Source: Rhodoferax sp.
GTDB lineage: Bacteria > Pseudomonadota > Gammaproteobacteria > Burkholderiales > Burkholderiaceae_C
DNA: 11,592 bases
Assembly: GCA_029946045.1 (NCBI GenBank)
Contig: JAQSDS010000452.1
Coordinates: 1-11,592 of the forward strand
Direction of reading: 5' to 3'
Within the stretch, counting starts at the first letter, position 1. The number at the start of each line of letters is the position of its first letter. The notes under the pieces are model-generated. The model did not search any database and was not told the DNA's origin. It saw only the letters and a program-made list of their open reading frames with translations. Made by a program: the position numbers and the translations under genes. Below are positions 6,534 through 11,592 of the stretch, piece by piece.

Positions 6534-6863
6534 TTGCTTGATTTTCACAAACCTGACTGGCTGTATGAGGCTCTGCCATATGTTTATGTCATTGGCGGGG
6601 TTGTCACTATCGTTAATTTTGACAGCGGCTGGTCAAACTTGAGTGGCGGTTTACTGATATCTGCCGGCGCGTTCATTTGGTGGATGAGACGGTCTTTTCG
6701 CCAAAATCAAGTACGTGGAGAATCCGATCGGCGCGCTGCCGATCGGCGAACCGCCGATCGCAAGGCGGCCGATCGTAATGCGGCCAATCGCCGGGCAGCC
6801 GACCGCAAGGCGGCTGAGCGCAGAGCCCTTGAGCGCAGGGAATCGGACCGCCGTAATCATTAA
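6534..6863 (+). CDS. Small two-TM membrane protein with DRRAA pentapeptide-repeat tail
   Basis: A 109-aa protein that I do not recognise as a named family. The start is TTG 6534, the only start codon between the upstream in-frame stop (6486) and the first membrane segment. No Shine-Dalgarno is obvious, so the exact start is uncertain. Residues about 14-29 (LPYVYVIGGVVTIVNF) and 36-51 (LSGGLLISAGAFIWWM) are two hydrophobic segments joined by a short loop. MRRSFRQ follows, so both termini are probably cytoplasmic. From residue 65 to 107 the tail is a five-residue repeat of the form (D/N/E)R(R/K/N)xx, about 8.6 units, rich in Arg, Asp and Ala and likely a long charged helix. The hydrophobic half, with natural residue choice and a WWMRR boundary, argues that the gene is real. 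It converges on the dehydrogenase gene with 13 bp between stops. Confidence 0.7.
   Translation: MLDFHKPDWLYEALPYVYVIGGVVTIVNFDSGWSNLSGGLLISAGAFIWWMRRSFRQNQVRGESDRRAADRRTADRKAADRNAANRRAADRKAAERRALERRESDRRNH
6726..6854 (+). repeat. 15-bp coding tandem repeat (about 8.6 units)
   Basis: Units begin at 6726, 6741, 6756, 6771, 6786, 6801, 6816 and 6831, with a 9-bp remnant at 6846. The first four units each begin within a CGATCG palindrome (6725, 6740, 6755, 6770), so these sites recur every 15 bp. Later units are diverged. The repeat encodes the pentapeptide tail of the small membrane protein. Confidence 0.9.
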
Positions 6864-6876
6864 AGACTTCAAAATC

Positions 6877-7887
6877 CTAACGCAAGCGATCAGAGTCACC
6901 CAGAATTTTTATGCTGCCAGCAGCATGGTTCGCCACGGTGCAAGTGGGGCGTTGCCCAGCCAAAGCCTGCAATAGGTTGCTGGTTGCGAGTTCGGCCATG
7001 GCGTAACGTGTCTCGTGGGTGGCGGAGCCAATGTGCGGCAGAGCGGTGACATGTGGATGGATGCGCAAGGGTGAGTCCAAAGGCAAGGGCTCGACCGCAA
7101 ACACGTCAAGACCCGCCGCTCGCAGCTGTCCGCTGTCGAGCGCGGCCAGCAAGGCTGTCTCGTCCACCACGGCACCGCGCGAGCCGTTGACAAAGATCGC
7201 ACCGCGTTTCATTGAAGCAAAACGCTGCGCATTCATCATGCCGCGGGTGCTATCGGTGAGCGGTACCGTCGACACCACAATGTCGGCACGGGGCAGCAAG
7301 GTGTCCAGCGAGACATGCGACATGCGCCCGATCAGCTCGGGCAGTTCCACAGCGCGTGGGTTGCTGTACAGCACAGGCATGCCGAAACCCAGTGCGGCAC
7401 GTCGGGCCACAGCCTGGCCAATGCGCCCAAAACCGACAATACCCAGCGTTTTTCCGTGCACATCCCAGCCAAAAAGAGAGGTGTCGATGTTGCTTGTCCA
7501 ACGACCTTCCCGAACCAGGTTGGCCAATGCCACGATGCGTCGGCTGCTTGCCATGACCAACGCAAAGATGGTGTCGGCGGTTGTCTCGGTCAGCACCCCT
7601 GGCGTATGGGTTAACACGATGCCGCGCTGCCTAAATGCCTGGAGGTCGTAGTTGTCCACGCCCACCGAGATGCTCGACACCACTTCGAGCCATGGGGCTT
7701 GTGCCAGCACAGACTCGTCGATGGAAAAACTCGACCCGATCAGCCCTTGGGCTGCCGGTAAGGCAGCAAAGAAAGCGTCGCGCTGCTCAGCCACCCGGGG
7801 GTTGGCAACCGTGACTTGGTGCGCGGCCTGCAAGCGGGCCAACTGATCATCAGGCAGCTCACGAAAGACGAGCACATTTTTTCGCAT
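6877..7887 (-). CDS. D-2-hydroxyacid dehydrogenase, GhrB/TkrA/KguD type
   Basis: A 336-aa NAD(P)H-dependent reductase of the D-isomer-specific 2-hydroxyacid dehydrogenase family, cytoplasmic. The Rossmann motif GFGRIG lies at 152-157. The catalytic set is Arg237 (GSRGAVVDE), Glu266 (DVFAVEP) and His285 (PHIGSATHETR). SISVGVDNYD and HTPGVLTETTADT match glyoxylate/hydroxypyruvate reductase B and 2-ketogluconate reductase very closely. Given the kinase immediately upstream, the best guess is KguD, which reduces 2-keto-6-phosphogluconate to 6-phosphogluconate. Reduction of hydroxypyruvate, glyoxylate or an unphosphorylated 2-ketoaldonate is also possible. ATG 7887 overlaps the kinase stop as TGATG, pointing to translational coupling; a GTG one codon earlier (7890) is an alternative. 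It is the last gene of the operon. Confidence 0.92.
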   Translation of the reverse strand: MRKNVLVFRELPDDQLARLQAAHQVTVANPRVAEQRDAFFAALPAAQGLIGSSFSIDESVLAQAPWLEVVSSISVGVDNYDLQAFRQRGIVLTHTPGVLTETTADTIFALVMASSRRIVALANLVREGRWTSNIDTSLFGWDVHGKTLGIVGFGRIGQAVARRAALGFGMPVLYSNPRAVELPELIGRMSHVSLDTLLPRADIVVSTVPLTDSTRGMMNAQRFASMKRGAIFVNGSRGAVVDETALLAALDSGQLRAAGLDVFAVEPLPLDSPLRIHPHVTALPHIGSATHETRYAMAELATSNLLQALAGQRPTCTVANHAAGSIKILGDSDRLR

Positions 7888-8825
7888 CACAACCCGGCCT
7901 CGTCCAGCAGAGCGCGTGTGGGCAAGCCTTCGGTGTCACCCAAGACTTGCACGGCGCGCGCGCCAATCCAGGCGCCACGCTTGACAGCCTTGGCCACACT
8001 ACAGCCTTCGAGCAAGCCACTGATGACGCCCGCCGAAAAACCGTCGCCCGCGCCCACGGTATCGACCACCTGCGGCACCGGAAAACCGGGCACGTGCCCG
8101 CTACCAGCCTCGCCGTCAAAGTAGGCACCCTCGGGGCCGAGCTTCACCACCACCAGCTTGGCACCAAGATCACGATAAAAGCGTGCAACGCCTTCAGGCG
8201 TGTCAGCGCCGGTCAAGAATAAACCTTCTTCCATGCCGGGCAAGACCCAATCGGCCTGTGCTGCCAGGCCGTTGATCACCTCGCGCATGCGTTCGGGTGT
8301 GGGCCATAGCGTTGGGCGCAGGTTTGGGTCAAAAGAGATCGTTCTGCCGGCCGCACGCATCAGTTGCATGCTGCGCTGCGTGGTGGCGAGGCAGTTGTCC
8401 GACAGCGCCGGAAACACACCTGTCACATGCAAATGGCGAGCCGAAGTTAGCCAGCGTTCGTCGATCTGTTCAGGATGAAAAAGGCTGGCGGCAGAGCCCT
8501 TGCGGTGATATTCGACCGGCGGGTCACCGCCACCCGCAACCCGACCTTTAAACTGAAAACCGGTTTGCTGAGTCGGGTCGCAAACCACGTGCGAGCAGTC
8601 CATGCCCTCTTCTTGCATGGCCCGTAGCAGGTAGCGGCCCATCGAGTCGGTGCCAAGCCGACTGGCCCAACCGATCTTGACGCCAAGGCGGGCGAGGCCG
8701 ATCGCAACGTTGGTCTCAGCACCCGCGGTGCGCTTGACGAAGCTCTCGGCATCTTCCAGCGGACCGGGTCGATCTGCCACCAGCAACAGCATCGCCTCGC
8801 CAAAAGTGACGACATCCAGGCTCAT
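7887..8825 (-). CDS. PfkB-family sugar-acid kinase, probably 2-ketogluconate kinase (KguK-like) or KDG kinase
   Basis: A 312-aa cytoplasmic ribokinase/PfkB-family kinase. The N-terminal FGEAM strand, the [15 protein letters not shown] substrate-side motif (34-48), [10 protein letters not shown] (165-174), and the ATP/anion-hole signature DTVGAGDGF (255-263) with catalytic Asp261 are all intact. FDPNLRP..LW is typical of the 2-keto-3-deoxygluconate/2-ketogluconate kinase branch. The C-terminal [16 protein letters not shown] resembles, from memory, KguK of pseudomonads. The reaction would be ATP-dependent 6-phosphorylation of 2-ketogluconate or KDG. The frame continues upstream to 9011, but ATG 8825 overlaps the ATPase stop as ATGA and gives the family N-terminus, so it was chosen. 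The coupling on both sides implies equimolar use with the transporter ATPase and reductase. The family is certain, the substrate only likely. Confidence 0.9.
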   Translation of the reverse strand: MSLDVVTFGEAMLLLVADRPGPLEDAESFVKRTAGAETNVAIGLARLGVKIGWASRLGTDSMGRYLLRAMQEEGMDCSHVVCDPTQQTGFQFKGRVAGGGDPPVEYHRKGSAASLFHPEQIDERWLTSARHLHVTGVFPALSDNCLATTQRSMQLMRAAGRTISFDPNLRPTLWPTPERMREVINGLAAQADWVLPGMEEGLFLTGADTPEGVARFYRDLGAKLVVVKLGPEGAYFDGEAGSGHVPGFPVPQVVDTVGAGDGFSAGVISGLLEGCSVAKAVKRGAWIGARAVQVLGDTEGLPTRALLDEAGL

Positions 8826-9598
8826 GCCAACTCTGGCGTTGGCGTGTGGCCGTGGGAGCTGAGAATCTGACCCAGAAAGGCCTGCAGTTTCGGGTGCTCG
8901 GGCTTGGAGAAAAACTTGGCAGGAGGCGCTTCTTCGAGGATACGACCGTCGGCCATGAAGATCACCCGGTCGGCGACGCTGCGCGCGAAGCCCATTTCGT
9001 GCGTGACGCACAGCATCGTCATGCCATCTTCGGCCAAGCTGATCATGGTGTCTAGCACTTCCTTGACCATCTCGGGGTCAAGTGCCGAGGTTGGCTCATC
9101 GAACAACATCACCTTTGGGTTCATGCAAAGCGCACGCGCGATAGCCACACGCTGCTGCTGCCCCCCGGAGAGCTGGCTTGGGTACTTGGCGGCCTGCTCC
9201 GGGATACGCACCCGCTTCAAGTATTTCATTGCTGTGGCTTCAGCTTCGGCCTTGTCGACACCCTTGCTGTGCATCGGTGCCAGCATGCAATTTTGAAGCA
9301 CGGTGAGGTGCGGGAACAGGTTGAACTGCTGAAACACCATGCCCACTTCGCGACGCACCGCGTCGACGTTCTTGCGCTGGTGGCCCGTGAGCTCGATGCC
9401 GTTGACCACAATGGTGCCCTGCTGCACCTTCTCGAGATGGTTGATGCATCGGATCAGCGTCGATTTGCCAGAACCCGAAGGCCCGCAGATGACAATGCGC
9501 TCACCTTGATGCACGTCCAGATCAATGTCGGTCAACACCTGAAAATGGTCGTACCATTTGTTGATCTTTTCGATACGGATGATGGGCTCAGTGCGCAT
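8822..9598 (-). CDS. ABC transporter ATPase, polar amino acid (GlnQ/HisP) type
   Basis: A 258-aa ATP-binding subunit with every expected motif: Walker [10 protein letters not shown] (39-47), Q-loop Gln90 in [14 protein letters not shown], signature LSGGQQQR (143-150), Walker [13 protein letters not shown] (163-174) and switch His200 in [18 protein letters not shown] and THEMGFAR are characteristic of the PAAT family (GlnQ, HisP, AapP). It would energise the two permeases encoded upstream, at the cytoplasmic face of the inner membrane. ATG 9598 has GGAGG at ideal spacing. It starts 28 bp after the binding-protein stop and overlaps the kinase start by 4 bp. The tail after about residue 244 ([12 protein letters not shown]) is a family-variable extension. 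Confidence 0.96.
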   Translation of the reverse strand: MRTEPIIRIEKINKWYDHFQVLTDIDLDVHQGERIVICGPSGSGKSTLIRCINHLEKVQQGTIVVNGIELTGHQRKNVDAVRREVGMVFQQFNLFPHLTVLQNCMLAPMHSKGVDKAEAEATAMKYLKRVRIPEQAAKYPSQLSGGQQQRVAIARALCMNPKVMLFDEPTSALDPEMVKEVLDTMISLAEDGMTMLCVTHEMGFARSVADRVIFMADGRILEEAPPAKFFSKPEHPKLQAFLGQILSSHGHTPTPELA

Positions 9599-9626
9599 GC
9601 GGCCTCCGGTTTTTGACGTGGTGGTT

Positions 9627-10433
9627 TTAGTTGACCGGCATGGCTGGCAAGTCTGCCTTCAGCCACTTCTGGTAAAGCTTGTTGAGCTCGCCGTTAGCGG
9701 TATTCCGGGCGACGAAGTCGTTCATGGTCTTGAGCAGATCAGGCTGTTCCTGGCGCATGGCTACGGCCATCAGCTGCTGCTTCAAGATCAGCTTGTTTTC
9801 GTACGCATCGCCAGCGCGTTTGGCGATCTGTGCGGCCACGGTTGTGGAGCAGCCGATGGCGTCGACCTGACCGGACAGCAAGGCCTGCATGGCGGAAGCA
9901 TCGTCGTCGAAGCGGCGGATCTCGGTGCCTTCGGGTGCCATGGCGGTCAGCGTAGTGTCTTGCGTGCTGGCGCGCGCGACAGCGACACGAACACCCTTGA
10001 GGTCAGCTGGCGTCTTGATATTTTTCTTCTTTTCTCCGTAAAGCACGATCGTTGCAGCTGAGTAAGGACGCGAGAACTGCACCTGCTTGGCACGCTCTGG
10101 CGTCACCGCAAGTGAAGCGACCAGCACATCGACCTTGTTGGTCAACAGGAAGGGGATACGGTTCGGGCCCGTCACGGGGACCAGGTTGAGCGTCACGCCC
10201 AGGTCTTTGGCAAGCAGCTTGGCAACGTCAGCATCGTAGCCGTCAGGTTTGTTGGCCGTATCGACCGTGCCGTAGGGCGGGAAGTCAACCAACATGCCAA
10301 TGGTGATCGAGCCTTTTTTCTTGATCTCGTCGGCGCTCTGTGCCAAGGCACTGGGTGCCCAGGCGGCGAGCAGGGTGCTGCAGGCGATGGCAGCGGTGGT
10401 GGCAAAAAGTTGACGGCGGTTGAATCGGGTCAT
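9627..10433 (-). CDS. Periplasmic substrate-binding protein, PAAT family, lacking the amino-binding Asp
   Basis: A 268-aa family-3 solute-binding protein. Residues 1-31 are a signal peptide (NRRQLF, hydrophobic core, ALA-Q cleavage near 31/32); the paired Arg makes Tat export possible, with Sec equally likely. The mature protein shows [61 protein letters not shown] and a second lobe. Arg114 in TPER corresponds to the carboxylate-binding Arg of HisJ/GlnH. In the GxxDAxxxD motif, where those proteins use the final Asp for the alpha-amino group, this protein has GQVDAIGCS, with Ser196. Ligands without an alpha-amino group are therefore plausible. Start ATG 10433 was preferred over ATG 10439 because GGAG is 8 bases upstream rather than 2. 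It lies between permease and ATPase genes in the operon. Confidence 0.93.
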   Translation of the reverse strand: MTRFNRRQLFATTAAIACSTLLAAWAPSALAQSADEIKKKGSITIGMLVDFPPYGTVDTANKPDGYDADVAKLLAKDLGVTLNLVPVTGPNRIPFLLTNKVDVLVASLAVTPERAKQVQFSRPYSAATIVLYGEKKKNIKTPADLKGVRVAVARASTQDTTLTAMAPEGTEIRRFDDDASAMQALLSGQVDAIGCSTTVAAQIAKRAGDAYENKLILKQQLMAVAMRQEQPDLLKTMNDFVARNTANGELNKLYQKWLKADLPAMPVN

Positions 10434-10462
10434 GGTCATGTCTCCAGGGTTGAGGTCAAGGT

Positions 10463-11116
10463 TTAGCGCGCCTGCATGGCGGCGCTTTGTTTCTCGATGC
10501 GTCCGGCCCATAAGGACAGAGGCCAGCACAGCGCGAAATAGGTGGCTCCAACCACGCTGAAAACGATCAGCGGCTGGAATGTGGCGTTATTGATGATCTG
10601 CCCGGCACGGGTGATCTCAGTGAATCCGATGATGGCGGCCAGCGAAGTCCCCTTGATCACCTGCACCATGTAGCCCACGGTGGGTGGCAAGGCAATCTTC
10701 CAGGCCTGGGGCAGCACCACACGGCGCATGCGCGCCAGGTAGCTCAGTCCCAGCGCCTCGGCGGCCTCCCACTGCCCGCGTGGCACGGCCTGGATCGACC
10801 CTCGCCAGATCTCGCCGAGAAAGGCGCTGGTATTCAATACCAGTGCAACGCTCGCTGCCGACCAGGGACTGATGTCGAAGCCCAGCACCGGCGCGCCGAA
10901 GAACACCAAAAACAATTGCATCAACAGCGGCGTGCCCTGAAAGACCTGAATGAAGACCGTGGCCAAGCGCTGCGCGACCAGGTTGTCAGCGGTGCGTGCC
11001 AGCGCCACGGACAAGCCACCGATGGCACCGCCCAAAAAAGCAATCATGGAAAGCCCGATGGTCCACTGAGCAGCCTGCAGAATGAACCAGACATCTTGGA
11101 TACTGAATGTGCGCAT
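10463..11116 (-). CDS. ABC transporter permease, polar amino acid (HisM/GlnP) type
   Basis: A 217-aa inner-membrane permease with about five hydrophobic segments (first near WFILQAAQWTIGLSMIAFLGG) and the RGTPLLxQLF-type motif (here QGTPLLMQLFLVFFG). The cytoplasmic EAA loop follows (GEIWRGSIQAVPRGQWEAAEALGLS), which contacts the ATPase. This is the standard PAAT permease layout at usual length. The frame continues upstream to 11194, but ATG 11116 has AGGA six bases upstream and gives the typical short N-terminus. It begins 13 bp after the stop of the companion permease, and the binding protein starts 29 bp after its own stop. It should form a heterodimer with the upstream permease. Confidence 0.95.
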   Translation of the reverse strand: MRTFSIQDVWFILQAAQWTIGLSMIAFLGGAIGGLSVALARTADNLVAQRLATVFIQVFQGTPLLMQLFLVFFGAPVLGFDISPWSAASVALVLNTSAFLGEIWRGSIQAVPRGQWEAAEALGLSYLARMRRVVLPQAWKIALPPTVGYMVQVIKGTSLAAIIGFTEITRAGQIINNATFQPLIVFSVVGATYFALCWPLSLWAGRIEKQSAAMQAR

Positions 11117-11129
11117 GACGAGTCCTGGT

Positions 11130-11592
11130 TCACCGACGGTCTGGGTAGGACAGCGCGCGGCGCTGAATGAGCCGGAAAATTCCGGAGAAAGCAAGTGCCA
11201 ACGCCAGGTAAATCAGGGTGACAACGATGTAGATCTCGAAGCTCCGAAAAGTTTGCGATTGCAGGTTGGCGGCCACCGAAGTCAAGTCATCGGCCGAGAT
11301 CGCCGAGACCACGGCCGAGCTGAGCATCAACAGGATGAATTGGCTGCTCAGCGCGGGAAAAATGGCGCGCATCGCTGGCTTCAGGATGATCAGGCGAAAA
11401 ACCTGCAGCGGTCTCAGGCTCAACGCCAAGCCTGCCTCGATCTGCCCCTTGGGAATCGACTCGATTCCGGAACGGATGATCTCAGTGGCGTAGGCACCGA
11501 GGTTAATCACCATCGCCGTCAGCGCTGCGGTGTAAGGCGACCAGCGCAGACCGATGGCCGGCAAAGCGAAGAAAAAGAAGAACAACTGAACC
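11130..11592 (-). CDS. ABC transporter permease, PAAT type, N-terminus cut by right window edge
   Basis: About 154 C-terminal residues are visible. The frame is open through the right edge, so TTG 11585 is an internal codon of the VQLFFFFFALP segment, not the start. The EAA loop is clear: ATEIIRSGIESIPKGQIEAGLALSLRPLQVFRLIILKPA, followed by LSSQFILLMLSSAVVSAISADDLTSVA and a final membrane helix. It is the second permease of the PAAT pair, encoded immediately upstream of the other. The operon's promoter and any regulator lie outside the window on this side. Confidence 0.93.
   Translation of the reverse strand, partial: VQLFFFFFALPAIGLRWSPYTAALTAMVINLGAYATEIIRSGIESIPKGQIEAGLALSLRPLQVFRLIILKPAMRAIFPALSSQFILLMLSSAVVSAISADDLTSVAANLQSQTFRSFEIYIVVTLIYLALALAFSGIFRLIQRRALSYPDRR

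Noticed and set aside
6319..6579. Minus-strand frame of 86 aa over the tRNA-Lys, terminator and downstream spacer
   Set aside because: It is antisense to the tRNA and runs through the terminator. Its ELRDSNSRPTD tail is the common artefact produced by translating a tRNA complement.
6715..6975. Plus-strand 86-aa frame with PIGxx repeats
   Set aside because: It is the +1 shadow of the DRRAA repeat; the repeat periodicity necessarily creates a periodic peptide in every frame.
7019..7651. Plus-strand 210-aa frame antisense to the dehydrogenase
   Set aside because: It is the complement of conserved dehydrogenase codons, explained by base composition; there is no domain or start signal.
9558..10061. 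Plus-strand 167-aa frame antisense to the ATPase and binding-protein genes
   Set aside because: It covers the conserved binding-protein sequence on the opposite strand, with no family features.

Overview
The window looks like chromosomal DNA of a betaproteobacterium (order Burkholderiales, most likely Comamonadaceae). This rests on moderately high GC, strong Shine-Dalgarno sequences, the style of the periplasmic binding protein leader (NRRQLF...ALAQ), and protein sequences that read like that group. The assignment is inferred from recollection of families, not from a search. I see no phage, insertion sequence, CRISPR array or recognisable defence system.

Region A (1-4958) holds five genes, all on the minus strand. 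In transcription order they are an exported phytochelatin-synthase-like cysteine peptidase (4155-4958), an AHSA1/SRPBCC-domain protein (3577-4023), an exported class-C beta-lactamase-fold serine hydrolase (2348-3517), a membrane-bound PAS-GGDEF diguanylate cyclase (650-2230) and an ankyrin-repeat protein cut by the left edge (1-596). The SRPBCC and serine hydrolase genes are probably one transcript. An inverted repeat sits in the operator/promoter position upstream of that pair.

Region B (4959-6420) is a tRNA-Lys neighbourhood. An intact tRNA-Lys(CTT) with encoded CCA lies at 6285-6360, followed by a strong intrinsic terminator. Exactly 1092 bp upstream is a second, broken copy of the same locus: leader plus the 5' half of the tRNA. 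It stops at the 3' end of the anticodon loop. Between the two copies lies one gene for a SHOCT-domain protein of unknown function.

Region C (6421-6876) encodes a small two-TM membrane protein. Its cytoplasmic tail is about nine copies of a charged DRRAA-type pentapeptide, encoded by 15-bp tandem repeats.

Region D (6877-11592) is a tight minus-strand operon. In transcription order it contains permease (cut by the right edge), permease, periplasmic binding protein, ATPase, PfkB sugar-acid kinase and D-2-hydroxyacid dehydrogenase. The transporter is of the polar amino acid (His/Gln) type. The two enzymes most resemble the 2-ketogluconate pair KguK/KguD: 2-ketogluconate is phosphorylated, then reduced to 6-phosphogluconate. 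The binding protein keeps the carboxylate-binding Arg of its family, but the usual alpha-amino-binding Asp is replaced by Ser. That would fit uptake of an acid without an alpha-amino group. This mismatch between transporter family and enzymes is the most interesting system in the window.
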